Positions 26,106-35,646 are shown, counted from the first letter of the stretch. The stretch is DNA of 64,000 nucleotides from Brevinema_A sp051649605 (GCA_051649605.1 JBOFHK010000025.1:71406-135405); one strand, 5' to 3'. The notes: generated by a model from the sequence alone, not told the origin. Translations and numbers: made by a program.

Positions 26106-27746
26106 TTACATCATACCTGGCATTCCCATACCACCACCCATTCCGCCGCCCATTGGGGCTTCAGGGGTTTTAGAAGGAAGATCAGTAATCATTACTTCTG
26201 TCGTTAAGAGCATTCCTGCAATTGAGATTGCATTTTGAAGAGCCGTACGAGTAACTTTAGCAGGATCAACAATACCGGATTTAATCATATCTACCCATTC
26301 ATTGGTTAGAGCATTATATCCTTCACCTTCTTTAGCTTCATTAGCTTTCATGACAATAACAGATCCATCGACACCAGAATTTTCAGCAATTTTTTTCATT
26401 GGAGCTTCAATGGCTTTTCTGACAATATTAATACCGACTTGTTCTTCTTCGTTATCACCTTTTAGAGAATCTAAGGCTTTTTGAATTTTTAACAAGGCAA
26501 CACCACCACCAGGAATAATCCCTTCGTCTACCGCTGCTTTCGTTGCAGAAAGTGCATCTTGCACACGATCTTTTTTCTCTTTTAATTCTACTTCTGTTGC
26601 TGCTCCCACTTTGATATTGGCAACACCACCAGCAAGTTTTGCTTTACGTTCGTTCAATTTTTCGATGTCGTAATCAGAAGTACTGTCAGCAATAGCAGAG
26701 TCGATTTGTTTGACACGCCCTGTAATTGCTGCTTTGTCTCCAGCACCATCAATAATAATCGTATTTTCTTTTTCTACACGAACTCTTTTTGCACGACCGA
26801 GGACATCAGGAGTTGCTTGTTCTAAGGTCATTCCTTTATCTTCGCTAATTACTTGTCCACCAGTGAGAACAGCAATATCTTCTAACATAGCTTTTCTACG
26901 GTCTCCAAAGGCAGGAGCTTTTACTGCAACCGCATTTAAAGTCCCACGAAGTTTGTTGACAATAAGGGTTGCTAATGCTTCTCCATCAACATCTTCAGCA
27001 ATGATTACCAAAGGTTTGCCTTGTTTGAGTACTGTTTCTAGTAAGCCCATAATATCTTTAAGCGAAGAGATTTTTTTATCACAAAGGAGAATATAAGGTT
27101 CATCCAACTCTGCAACCATACGTTCTGCATCAGTAACCATATAAGGGGAAAGATAACCACGATCAAACTGCATTCCTTCAACAACTTCCACAAAAGTTTC
27201 CATTGCTTTAGAATCTTCTACAGTAATAACACCGTCTTTTCCTACTTTTTCCATTGCTTCAGCAATTAATGATCCAATTTCGGTATCATTATTTCCAGAA
27301 ATAGTGGCAACACTTCTAATTTCTTCAGAAGTCTTAACTTCTTTAGAAATATTTTTAATTTGTTTGACCAGAACATCTAAGGCTTTATCCATTCCTCGTT
27401 TAATAAGAGTAGGATTGGATCCTGAGGTAACATTTTTAAAGCCTTCTTTAATGATAGCGTAAGCTAATACCGTTGCTGTGGTTGTTCCATCTCCTGCGAC
27501 ATCGTTGGTTTTGGTTGCGACTTCACGGACAAGCTGAGCCCCCATATTTTCAAATGGATCTTCTAGTTCAATTTCTTTTGCTACAGTAACACCATCTTTA
27601 GTAATATGCGGTGCCCCATATTTTTTATCGATAACGACATTACGACCTCTTGGTCCTAGTGTCGTACCAACAGCTTTAGATAATTTTTCTACACCAGAAA
27701 GCATTTTTTGATGTGCTTCGCTGGAAAACAGTAAATCTTTTGCCAT
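26106..27746 (-). CDS. groEL: Chaperonin GroEL (60 kDa)
   Basis: A 546-residue type I chaperonin that folds proteins in the cytoplasm. ATP-binding motifs LGPRGRNVV, KDGVTVAKEI and GDGTTTATVLA are present, and the protein ends in the family's Gly-Gly-Met tail. GroES is not adjacent, and no CIRCE repeat (the HrcA operator) is seen in the 70 bases upstream, so regulation differs from the groESL model. AAGGAG lies 8 bases before the ATG. Confidence 0.97.
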   Translation of the reverse strand: MAKDLLFSSEAHQKMLSGVEKLSKAVGTTLGPRGRNVVIDKKYGAPHITKDGVTVAKEIELEDPFENMGAQLVREVATKTNDVAGDGTTTATVLAYAIIKEGFKNVTSGSNPTLIKRGMDKALDVLVKQIKNISKEVKTSEEIRSVATISGNNDTEIGSLIAEAMEKVGKDGVITVEDSKAMETFVEVVEGMQFDRGYLSPYMVTDAERMVAELDEPYILLCDKKISSLKDIMGLLETVLKQGKPLVIIAEDVDGEALATLIVNKLRGTLNAVAVKAPAFGDRRKAMLEDIAVLTGGQVISEDKGMTLEQATPDVLGRAKRVRVEKENTIIIDGAGDKAAITGRVKQIDSAIADSTSDYDIEKLNERKAKLAGGVANIKVGAATEVELKEKKDRVQDALSATKAAVDEGIIPGGGVALLKIQKALDSLKGDNEEEQVGINIVRKAIEAPMKKIAENSGVDGSVIVMKANEAKEGEGYNALTNEWVDMIKSGIVDPAKVTRTALQNAISIAGMLLTTEVMITDLPSKTPEAPMGGGMGGGMGMPGMM

Positions 27747-27816
27747 TTATAGACTCCTTGATTAGATAAATTTTTATAATTTTATTTATTAATAATATAG
27801 CAAAATTCATGCCAAG

Positions 27817-28083
27817 TTAAAAACTGATCCCCAAAAATCTTGCCAAAGAACTGAGAATCTGACCAAAGATATACAACATAAGACTTTTTGGTCCCCAAAC
27901 CTTCGTGAAATCAATCACTGCATAAATAGATTTCTTCACAAAAGGATGCAGCCGTCTAAAAAATCGAGCATTATAGATAATATTGAAGACGACATATATA
28001 AAAATTAATAATAAGCCTACCATTAAAGCAAGATGTATGATCAAAATTGTTATTCTCCCGATATAATAAATCATTTCTCCCAA
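27817..28083 (-). CDS. Small membrane protein of unknown function
   Basis: An 88-residue protein with one long hydrophobic segment near the start (about 10-33), a basic stretch (NARFFRRLHPFVKKS) and a weaker hydrophobic end. I do not recognise a family. It probably starts at the TTG (28083) after AAGGAGGGG, or at the ATG 9 bases further on. It follows the 423-residue exported protein by about 10 bases and precedes groEL, so it may be the last gene of a topA operon. Confidence 0.6.
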   Translation of the reverse strand: MGEMIYYIGRITILIIHLALMVGLLLIFIYVVFNIIYNARFFRRLHPFVKKSIYAVIDFTKVWGPKSLMLYIFGQILSSLARFLGISF

Positions 28084-28093
28084 AATCCCCTCC

Positions 28094-29365
28094 TTAATTG
28101 ATGATATCCTGTATTCTCACGGCCTTAGCAAAACCACCAGATTTTTCTATAAAAAGCCAAATCTCTTGGTCTTCTGTGAGATATTCAAAACTAATTCCGT
28201 TTTTAAAGGTATAAAATGGTTCTTCCATCCAATAATAAGGATCGTTTTTTTCAGTTTCAGCATTGTAAATACTCAATATTTGAAGTGCATCTTTTTGTTG
28301 TCGGTACAATAGACGTTCATCGTCTAAAATCGATAATAAAGTCCATACTGGTGTCTTACCACTCAAGGATCGAATTCGTCGATTTTTATAGAAGGTGCAA
28401 ATTTGTTCTCCTTGGGTGTACTGTTCTAAATATCCTTTAGGACTCCTCTCTAAACTGCGAAAATTTGTTTTCTGTAACTTCCCATCATCAAAACAATAAA
28501 CACTATTATCTAATTGTAAAAAATACAAACCTCCAATAATAGAAGTTGTAGGAGCAGTTTCTATAACTTTATTAAATCGATAAAGAATATTGTTGTTTGC
28601 AAGGTTAGCACCTGAATAATAGATAATATTTTTTTCTGTAAATAAAAACAATATAGAGTTATACCAAGTAATATCTAACACACCTTTTTCAGCGAGGATT
28701 AATTTTTTTTCTTTTACATCGTAAACATGTACAATATTAATGTTATCAATCACAAACAATATACTTACATAACGCCCATCCTGCGAAAAATCAGAGGAAT
28801 TAATTGTAACCTTATCCCCTCGAAAATACGTTAGGGGGCTAAATTTCTTTGTGCTGTTTTCATAGAATGCAAGATTTAAAAGAGAGACATTATTGGAAAG
28901 AACATCACCTGTTAATAAAAAAATAGAGCGATTACTTGAAGCAGATACTTGTGAAAAATTTGGAAATGTTATTCGGGATTTCACCTTTAAATCAGGTAAT
29001 TTATTTAAATCCACACAGTACAATTGATTGCGGTAAACGAAAGAAAATCCTTCTTCATTTACCACAGGAAGTTCGGCAAATAACGTGGCAGAATCAGAAA
29101 AATTTCTCTGATTAAAATTTAGAGCAGCAATATATTTTTGATCGACCCACAAATCTCGATCACGATAGCGAAACTGTACACGAGCACCTTTTCGGCTCGA
29201 TACCGTAATAGGAACTCCTAAATCAATATAATCGACAACTTTTTTATCCACAAAACTCTGATAAGCAGGCACATTGTGGTCAATCACCACGAAGTACTGA
29301 TTAACTAAGGTATGTACGAGTCCTGTAGTAAATATAATCCCTAATAATAGTATTGTTCTCATCAT
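28094..29365 (-). CDS. Exported protein of unknown function, possible beta-propeller
   Basis: A 423-residue protein with an N-terminal hydrophobic signal or anchor (RTILLLGIIFTTGLVHTLV). Residues about 35-95 look like a small SH3-type beta domain (VPITVSSRKGARVQFRYRDRDLWVD). The rest has repeating beta-strand segments such as DGRYVSILFVIDNINIVHVYDVKEKK, reminiscent of WD40/TolB-like propeller blades. No enzyme motif is seen. Its start abuts the topA stop codon, so the two are translated from one transcript. Function is not predicted. Confidence 0.65.
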   Translation of the reverse strand: MMRTILLLGIIFTTGLVHTLVNQYFVVIDHNVPAYQSFVDKKVVDYIDLGVPITVSSRKGARVQFRYRDRDLWVDQKYIAALNFNQRNFSDSATLFAELPVVNEEGFSFVYRNQLYCVDLNKLPDLKVKSRITFPNFSQVSASSNRSIFLLTGDVLSNNVSLLNLAFYENSTKKFSPLTYFRGDKVTINSSDFSQDGRYVSILFVIDNINIVHVYDVKEKKLILAEKGVLDITWYNSILFLFTEKNIIYYSGANLANNNILYRFNKVIETAPTTSIIGGLYFLQLDNSVYCFDDGKLQKTNFRSLERSPKGYLEQYTQGEQICTFYKNRRIRSLSGKTPVWTLLSILDDERLLYRQQKDALQILSIYNAETEKNDPYYWMEEPFYTFKNGISFEYLTEDQEIWLFIEKSGGFAKAVRIQDIIN

Positions 29366-31510
29366 CTACTCTTCTATAAATACTTCTTTATGACTACATC
29401 GTAGGCACTCTACCTGTTTTTCACCTGTCTGAAAAAATAACGTACTACGATCATTAGGGCAAATCATCCCTGAGGGTTTTGCATTGGTGAGAAAATCACA
29501 TTCAGGGTAATTCGTACAAGCATAAAATACCCTACGCCGTGCTCCTCCTCGCTTTTCAACGATTTTCCCTTTGGCACATTTCGGACAAAGCCCATAAGGA
29601 ATTGCTTGGGCATTCACACATTCTGGCCATCCCGAACACGCTAAAAAGTAACCATATTTTCCTAGTTTTTTTACCATAGGACACCCACATTTTTCACAAA
29701 TTTCATCCGTTTTTTCGTCAAAAGCTCCCTTAATCGAATCTACTTTTTCAAAGGCTTCTTCAACAGTTTTATGAAAAGGAACATAAAATTCTTTAACTAT
29801 GCTTTTCCACTCAATTTGTTGCTCTTCAACAGCATCAAGTTTTTTTTCCATAGAAGCTGTGAATTCTGCACTAATCAGTTCATTAAAATTATCAATTAAT
29901 AAGCGATTAACTGCTTTACCAAGGTCTGTAGGTACTAGCGATTTACCAGATTTTTTCACATAATAACGTTTACTTAAGGTCATCATCGTTGGAGCATAGG
30001 TTGAGGGTCTTCCAATCCCTAGCTCTTCCATCGTCTTTACTAAGGAAGCTTCTGTAAATCTTGGAGGTGCTTGAGTAAATTTTTGTTCTTCTTTTAAAGA
30101 AGAGCAAACTAATAAATTACCTATTTCTAACCCTAAAGGTAATAACGTTTCTTTTTTATCAGAAAAATTCCATATTTTTTGAAATCCATCAAAAATCAAC
30201 CGAGAACCAGAGCTAGTAAAAATACAATATTCTACCAATAACGTCAAGGTACTAACTTCTCGTTCTGCAGCACTCATCTGTGAAGCAATAAAACGCCGCC
30301 AAATAAGATTATAGAGTTTATATTGATCAGAACTGAGCCGAGCTTTAATATCATCAGGGTGTAAAGTAATTAAGGAAGGGCGGATCGCTTCGTGAGCATC
30401 TTGAGAATTTTTTTTATTAGAAAAAACATTCGGTTTTTTAGGAACATATTTTGCCCCTAAAGTTTCTTGAATATAGTGCTGAGATTCTTGAAGGGCAATG
30501 GGAGAAATCCTGGTTGAGTCCGTACGCATATAGGTAATCAAACCTGTTCGCATACTACCTAGGTCAATCCCTTCATAAAGTTCCTGTGCCGTACGCATCG
30601 TCTTTGCAACTGCCCACCCCAAAAGATTATTTGCTGTCTGTTGTAAGGTACTGGTAATAAAAGGAGCAGAAGCTTTTGTCGACGATGGGATTGTTTTTAA
30701 ATCTTGAATAAGAAAATCTTTCCCTTTAATTCTCGTCATTAAATCAGTCATTTCTTTTTTAGAAGAGATGGTACATTGTTTTACAGGGTTTTCTACTTCA
30801 TTAACAAGACGTTTATCATCAATACGGCTTAACTGTGCTTGAAATTTCTTCTTTTGAATTAAAAGCTCCGCCGTGAGATTCCAATATTCTTTAGGAATAA
30901 AAGCATCAATTTCTTTTTCTCGTTCGGTAATGATTCGTAATGCCGTAGACTGTACCCGCCCAGCAGATAATTTACCTTTAACTTTTTTCCATAGTAAAGG
31001 GCTTAGCCCATAACCAAATAAGCGATCAATAACCCTTCGTCCCTGTTGGGCATGCACAAGAGATTCAGTAATTTCTGTTGGAGTAGAGACAGCTTTTAGA
31101 ACAGCATCTTTAGTAATTTCACTAAAACGAATACGCTTAATTGGAATTTCTCTATTTACTTTAGGTAATACTTTTTCTTTAAAATAATTTTTGAGATGGC
31201 TCGCAATCGCTTCTCCTTCCCGATCAGGGTCAGACGCAAGGAGAATTTCACTAGCATTTTTCGCTGCTTCTAACAGTTCTTTCATCACCTTACTTCGATC
31301 TCTCATTACAATGTAACGAGGTTCAAATGTTTCTGTATCAATTCCTAAAGTTGATTTGGGAAGATCGATAACATGTCCAGCAGATGCCTTAATCGTATAG
31401 GTAGAACCAAGATATTTTGCAAGAGTGGTTGCTTTAGACGGAGACTCTACAATAACTAGTTTTGTGAGCTTTTTTTTTGTCTTTGATGATTTTTTGGTTT
31501 TTAATGCCAT
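29366..31510 (-). CDS. topA: DNA topoisomerase I
   Basis: A 714-residue type IA topoisomerase that relaxes negative supercoils. The N-terminal Toprim domain has VIVESPSKA and DPDREGEAIA. The catalytic Tyr lies in GLITYMRTDS, and ELGIGRPSTYA follows. The C-terminus carries three Cys4 zinc motifs, starting CEKCGCPMVKK, CPKCAKGK and CPNDRSTLF..CLRC; the first two each include two more Cys pairs typical of the family. A Lys-rich N-terminal tail precedes the Toprim domain. Confidence 0.96.
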   Translation of the reverse strand: MALKTKKSSKTKKKLTKLVIVESPSKATTLAKYLGSTYTIKASAGHVIDLPKSTLGIDTETFEPRYIVMRDRSKVMKELLEAAKNASEILLASDPDREGEAIASHLKNYFKEKVLPKVNREIPIKRIRFSEITKDAVLKAVSTPTEITESLVHAQQGRRVIDRLFGYGLSPLLWKKVKGKLSAGRVQSTALRIITEREKEIDAFIPKEYWNLTAELLIQKKKFQAQLSRIDDKRLVNEVENPVKQCTISSKKEMTDLMTRIKGKDFLIQDLKTIPSSTKASAPFITSTLQQTANNLLGWAVAKTMRTAQELYEGIDLGSMRTGLITYMRTDSTRISPIALQESQHYIQETLGAKYVPKKPNVFSNKKNSQDAHEAIRPSLITLHPDDIKARLSSDQYKLYNLIWRRFIASQMSAAEREVSTLTLLVEYCIFTSSGSRLIFDGFQKIWNFSDKKETLLPLGLEIGNLLVCSSLKEEQKFTQAPPRFTEASLVKTMEELGIGRPSTYAPTMMTLSKRYYVKKSGKSLVPTDLGKAVNRLLIDNFNELISAEFTASMEKKLDAVEEQQIEWKSIVKEFYVPFHKTVEEAFEKVDSIKGAFDEKTDEICEKCGCPMVKKLGKYGYFLACSGWPECVNAQAIPYGLCPKCAKGKIVEKRGGARRRVFYACTNYPECDFLTNAKPSGMICPNDRSTLFFQTGEKQVECLRCSHKEVFIEE

Positions 31511-31547
31511 GAATACTCCTAGCTTATCTAAAATTACTTATAAAATC

Positions 31548-31577
31548 ATTATAGAGACAAGTTAATAAAATAGTCAA
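31548..31577 (-). promoter_or_regulatory. Sigma-70-type promoter of topA
   Basis: On the minus strand TTGACT (31577-31572), 18 bases, then TATAAT (31553-31548), 37 bases before the topA start. Confidence 0.65.
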
Positions 31578-31651
31578 GAAATAATATTTTATTTTTATGT
31601 CTTATATATCATAGATAAACCAGTCGCTCTCATTATTTTTCAGATAATTTT

Positions 31652-32317
31652 TTAACAGTTGTTACTATTTCTTTTTTGTAATAAATGCTCCATAAAGAGC
31701 CAATCTTGTTCTTCGTCAATTTCTACGTAAGTATCCGAACTCATCTCAAATAATCCTATATTCCCAGATAAATAAAAACGATCTTTAAGAATATTTTCTC
31801 TCGTATTTATATAAAAAGCTCCATTTTCTACTAAAATCCCTTTCCAGTCCTGTCTACGCGGTTTATGAGGCATAGTATAATTTGGTACGTGAGTCTCTTC
31901 ATCCCAAATAAATCGATGCTGTCGAACGACAGACAAAACAGAATTATACTCTTTCATCAATTGTAGTCCCCCTTCGATATCTTTTACTTGTACCAAAGGA
32001 GAAGTTGCCTGAACCAAGACCATTTTTTGATAAGAAAATTGCTCTGAAAATTCTAACACCACATCAATAGTTGGTGAAGTATGCGTCGATACCTCAGAGG
32101 ATCTCCCTACGACCATAATTTTATTAGAAGGGTATTCTTTAATCGTTTGTTCAATCATTTTTGAATCTGTGGCTACCACAACGGTATCTATCAAATCACA
32201 TTGCGTCACTGCATCAAGAACATAATACGCTAATGGTCGTCCATTTAATAGTTTAATATTTTTTAAAGGGATAGAAACACTCCCCCCTCGCAATGGAATA
32301 AACGCAATATTTTGCAT
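31652..32317 (-). CDS. neuA: Acylneuraminate cytidylyltransferase (CMP-sialic acid synthetase)
   Basis: A 221-residue enzyme that activates sialic acid (or a related nonulosonate) with CTP. The start FIPLRGGSVSIPLKNIKLLN is a slightly altered version of the family P-loop-like motif, and LVQATSPLVQVKDIEG and the late VEIDEEQDW are typical. It is smaller than E. coli NeuA because it lacks the extra C-terminal domain, like the Campylobacter PseF/NeuA types. It is 15 bases downstream of a GT42 sialyltransferase, which strongly favours a Neu5Ac-type donor. Confidence 0.88.
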   Translation of the reverse strand: MQNIAFIPLRGGSVSIPLKNIKLLNGRPLAYYVLDAVTQCDLIDTVVVATDSKMIEQTIKEYPSNKIMVVGRSSEVSTHTSPTIDVVLEFSEQFSYQKMVLVQATSPLVQVKDIEGGLQLMKEYNSVLSVVRQHRFIWDEETHVPNYTMPHKPRRQDWKGILVENGAFYINTRENILKDRFYLSGNIGLFEMSSDTYVEIDEEQDWLFMEHLLQKRNSNNC

Positions 32318-32332
32318 AAGAACTCCTGAATT

Positions 32333-33304
32333 TTAATTGGTAAATATTTTAATAATAATTTTCAAACAAATATATGGCAGTTTAATAATAGAGTAGCATA
32401 ATTTAATCAACCAATGTTCCCTTAAAAAATCCCACTCTTGTTGCAATCCTTTTTGAATAGCAATTTTTTTAATCTTTTGCACAAAGCCTTGATGAGTATT
32501 TTGGTATTCTACTCTCTCTAAGTCTAGCCTCTCTAATTCTAATCTCTCTATCTCTAACTGTTTTCTTTTAGATAAAACCAAATCCTGTAAATAATCTTCC
32601 TCTTTCTCTTCGGGATGATAGGGGGTATCGTTTTGTACAGGAGCTAAGGGATAATATTCAGCTAATAAGGTATTAGGAGATAGAGCATACAACTCAATTC
32701 CTTCCAAAGTAGAGGTGAATTTTAATAGATCGTATTCATATTCCAAAGAATGATATAAAGATGCAGTAAAAGCAGGAAGAGAAGTATCTACAAAAGTAGC
32801 GAGCGTCTTAGCCTGATTAGTTTGAAAGGCGTATAGTTCTGGTTGTAAATACAAATCAATACCTGTAACGTAAATTTCCTGATATCCAAGGGCAATAGCT
32901 GTTAATATCATCAGTGTTCCTGTTGTAGGAGAAATGTTAAATGCAACATAGTTATCTATTACAAATTTTTTAATTTTGGGGTGCCTAAATAAAATATCAG
33001 TAGCACTCACTATAGAAGGAATATTGTGATACCAATCAAACCCTGAAGCATTAAAGATAAGCCCTGAAACATAACGCTCTTGAAAGAAATACTCATTTCT
33101 TTTCCCCAATACCACAGAACTCGTAAAACTCTCTTCCACAGTATCTAGGCTAATAAAAAATCCTGTGATTTCTTTTCCAAGGTAATACCGATCCTCAAAG
33201 AAGAACTGATTACAACGAAAAACATCGAAATCTTTGGGAAGTCTTGCGTAATCAATTGCTCGTAACGAAGGACCATTACCAGCAATTACAATAGATTTTT
33301 TCAT
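32333..33304 (-). CDS. GT42 sialyltransferase (Campylobacter Cst-like) with repetitive tail
   Basis: A 323-residue protein. The first 220 residues match Campylobacter CstII closely: AGNGPS (8-13) and RCNQFFFED (30-38) at the CMP-sugar site, IALGYQEIYVTGIDLY (137-152), Tyr152 and Tyr158 at the positions of CstII Tyr156 and Tyr162, and His185 at that of the catalytic His188. It should add sialic acid to a surface glycan. Residues about 249-265 repeat ERLELERLDLER, a charged coiled-coil-like tail; the far C-terminus is hydrophobic and may hold the enzyme at the membrane. neuA follows in the same operon. No neuB or neuC is in view. Confidence 0.87.
   Translation of the reverse strand: MKKSIVIAGNGPSLRAIDYARLPKDFDVFRCNQFFFEDRYYLGKEITGFFISLDTVEESFTSSVVLGKRNEYFFQERYVSGLIFNASGFDWYHNIPSIVSATDILFRHPKIKKFVIDNYVAFNISPTTGTLMILTAIALGYQEIYVTGIDLYLQPELYAFQTNQAKTLATFVDTSLPAFTASLYHSLEYEYDLLKFTSTLEGIELYALSPNTLLAEYYPLAPVQNDTPYHPEEKEEDYLQDLVLSKRKQLEIERLELERLDLERVEYQNTHQGFVQKIKKIAIQKGLQQEWDFLREHWLIKLCYSIIKLPYICLKIIIKIFTN
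32511..32566 (-). repeat. Short degenerate tandem repeats in the sialyltransferase tail
   Basis: Imperfect units of about 15 bases built from TCTCTCTAA on the plus strand encode RLELE/RLDLE repeats in the GT42 protein. Units are whole codons, so changes in copy number would alter tail length without a frameshift. Confidence 0.55.
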
Positions 33305-33427
33305 TATATAGCCTCTAATTTTTGAATTAATATCTATTATAACAAATATCTGACAAAAAGCAATAAAATATTCTAAAAAAACAAATACTATGCTATAATT
33401 AAAGTAATTAGAAAGTTGGGGAATAAT

Positions 33428-34936
33428 ATGACAAGAGTATTTTCAGGAGTGTTTTTAGGATTAGAATGCTTAACCATAGAAATAGAAATTGATATCCGAT
33501 CCAAATTAAAAAGTTTTGAGATCGTAGGATTGCCCAGCACCGCAGTCAAGGAATCTACTAAAAGGGTTGAAGCTGCCATTGTAAATTCAGGATTCCATTT
33601 TCCAGGAAAACAAATTGTGATCAATCTTGCACCTGCAGGAGTGAGAAAAATTGGGACTTTATTTGATTTGCCCATTGCCTTAGGGATTCTTGCCGAAGAA
33701 TCTGAGTTAGGAATTTCTGGGCAAGATTTTATTATCGGAGAGCTTTCCCTCGATGGTCGCCTTCGGTCTACACAAGGGATTCTTCTTTTAGCTGGTTACG
33801 CTTTAGATCAGGGTTTTAGACGTTTTTTCTGTCCTAAAGCAAACGCCCAAGAAGCTTCTTTAATCAGTGGATTACAGATTGTTGCTGTTGAGTCTCTACA
33901 AGAAGCATTCCAAATTTTGAATGGAACACAAAGCCCTGATCCTATAAGTGATTCCCCTCGTCCTTCTGTCTCAACTAGACAATATGCTTGTTTTAGTGAT
34001 GTAAAAGGGCAAGAAAGTGCAAAAAGAGCCTTAGAAATCGCTGCGTCTGGTGGACATAATATTCTGATGTTGGGACCTCCTGGTACTGGCAAAACTATGC
34101 TCGCACGTCGTTTACCTGGGATCCTTCCTCCAATGAATTACCAAGAATCAATCGAAAGTTCTAAAATTTATAGTGTTTCTGGATTACTACAAGAATCCTG
34201 CTTAATCCAAGATCGACCTTTTCGTGCCCCACACCATACAGCATCTGATGTTTCTATTGTTGGGGGAGGGCGTATCCCTCGACCTGGGGAAATCAGTTTG
34301 GCACATCAAGGAATACTCTTTTTAGATGAAATGCAAGAATTTAGCTCTAGTGTTATCCAAGTCTTAAGACAACCCTTAGAAGAAAAAAAAATTACCATTT
34401 CGAGAGCGGAAGGAATTATAGAATTTCCTGCAAATTTTATGCTGGTAGGAGCAATGAACCCTTCTCGAGAAACTCAACGTGATTTTTACGAATCTTGGAA
34501 TAAAGAAAACATTTCCCGTTTAATCAAAAAGCTATCCTATCCCTTTTTAGATCGTATTGATATGCATATCCAAGTGATGTCTGTCCCTCATGAAAAACTT
34601 GATAGAAAACATCGAGGAGAATCTTCAGAAACGATCAAACAACGAGTACATCAAGCTCGATTAATTCAAGACGAACGTTTTCGAGAATACCACACTCATA
34701 CTAATGCCGATATGAGTCCTCAATTAATCGAAAAATTCTGTACGCCAAATCAAGTGGGAAGAGCCATTTTAAAAATGGCAATGGAAAAATTAAATCTCTC
34801 ACTCCGATCCTATGATAAAATTATCAAATGTGCTCGAACGATCGCCGATCTATCCGAAGATGAAGAAATTAACGAAATTCATATTAGTGAAGCTCTCCAA
34901 TATCGAATCTTAGATAGGATTTTAAATACTCAATAG
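33428..34936 (+). CDS. comM: ComM / YifB-family Mg-chelatase-like AAA+ ATPase
   Basis: A 502-residue protein. The N-terminal ChlI-like domain has FEIVGLPSTAVKES; the AAA+ core has Walker A GPPGTGKT and Walker B LFLDEMQEF; the C-terminal helical domain contains NLSLRSYDKIIKCARTIADL. In Gram-negative transformation ComM is a hexameric helicase that promotes branch migration; in non-competent species its role is unclear. The ATG at 33428 follows GGGGA; the TTG at 33416 has no ribosome site. It is divergent from the sialyltransferase. Confidence 0.93.
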   Translation: MTRVFSGVFLGLECLTIEIEIDIRSKLKSFEIVGLPSTAVKESTKRVEAAIVNSGFHFPGKQIVINLAPAGVRKIGTLFDLPIALGILAEESELGISGQDFIIGELSLDGRLRSTQGILLLAGYALDQGFRRFFCPKANAQEASLISGLQIVAVESLQEAFQILNGTQSPDPISDSPRPSVSTRQYACFSDVKGQESAKRALEIAASGGHNILMLGPPGTGKTMLARRLPGILPPMNYQESIESSKIYSVSGLLQESCLIQDRPFRAPHHTASDVSIVGGGRIPRPGEISLAHQGILFLDEMQEFSSSVIQVLRQPLEEKKITISRAEGIIEFPANFMLVGAMNPSRETQRDFYESWNKENISRLIKKLSYPFLDRIDMHIQVMSVPHEKLDRKHRGESSETIKQRVHQARLIQDERFREYHTHTNADMSPQLIEKFCTPNQVGRAILKMAMEKLNLSLRSYDKIIKCARTIADLSEDEEINEIHISEALQYRILDRILNTQ

Positions 34937-34967
34937 AAATTTTTATAGAAAAATATTATTCAAATAT

Positions 34968-34996
34968 TGACAAAATAAAGAAAATTTGGTATACTA
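34968..34996 (+). promoter_or_regulatory. Strong sigma-70-type promoter of rplU-prp-rpmA
   Basis: TTGACA (34968-34973), 17 bases, TATACT (34991-34996). It lies about 50 bases before the rplU start codon. Confidence 0.8.
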
Positions 34997-35050
34997 ATTA
35001 TCAATATGTATGAATTTTTCATTATAAATGCTTATCAAGGAGACTAGAAT

Positions 35051-35362
35051 ATGTACGCAATGGTAGAAATTGGCGGGCAAAGCCACAAAGCTGAAAAAGG
35101 AGCTGAGTTTCTTGTTAATCTGCTTAAAGAAGAAACAGGAGCAATTATTAAATTTGATAAAGTTACTTTAATTTCCGATAACGGTACTATTGAGATCGGG
35201 GCTCCTTATCTCTCCGCTACCGTACAAGCAGAAATTGTTGAACCGGAAGTCAAAGGAAAAAAATTAACTGTTTTCAAATACAAAAATAAAACCAACTATC
35301 ATGTGAAAAATGGGCATCGACAAAAATATACCCGTATTAAAATTATTAATATTATAAAATAA
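35051..35362 (+). CDS. rplU: 50S ribosomal protein L21
   Basis: 103 residues, exactly the usual length. It begins MYAMVEIGGQSHKAEKG and ends with the family motif KNKTNYHVKNGHRQKYTRIKI. It binds 23S rRNA in the large subunit. Its stop overlaps the start of the prp gene by one base, and rpmA follows, the common L21-Prp-L27 arrangement. Confidence 0.97.
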   Translation: MYAMVEIGGQSHKAEKGAEFLVNLLKEETGAIIKFDKVTLISDNGTIEIGAPYLSATVQAEIVEPEVKGKKLTVFKYKNKTNYHVKNGHRQKYTRIKIINIIK

Positions 35363-35646
35363 TGATCCAACTCACGCTCACGGATCTGGATTTATATTAT
35401 TATATAAAAGCTGAAGGACATAGCAATCAATCTATTGTTTGTGCTAGTGTATCAATACTCTTAGAGACATGGCGTTTGGCAGAAGAAAGTTTGGAACAAC
35501 AAAAAATTCTATATGAAAATGGATTGATTGAAGCATCTATTCCCAAGAGTATGATTGCTCAAATATTATTTACCCATCTATGTATAGGATTAACTGCTAT
35601 ACAAAAAAAATATCCTAGTGATATTTCACTCAACATCGGAGGATAA
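35362..35646 (+). CDS. Prp-family cysteine protease homologue (YsxB type) with shortened loop
   Basis: A 94-residue protein placed between L21 and L27. In Staphylococcus aureus and relatives Prp removes an N-terminal extension from L27. The catalytic pair is present: His20 (GHS) and Cys27 (IVCASVS). But the loop between them is only six residues, about five fewer than in S. aureus Prp, where the GEYG-type loop lies. The L27 made by the next gene has no extension to cut. The protein may have another substrate or a structural role. The coding overlap with rplU implies translational coupling. Confidence 0.85.
   Translation: MIQLTLTDLDLYYYIKAEGHSNQSIVCASVSILLETWRLAEESLEQQKILYENGLIEASIPKSMIAQILFTHLCIGLTAIQKKYPSDISLNIGG

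Noticed and set aside
26710..27096. ORF on the plus strand inside groEL
   Set aside because: It is antisense to a strongly conserved gene and has no homologous features or ribosome site; same for other shadow frames across the window.
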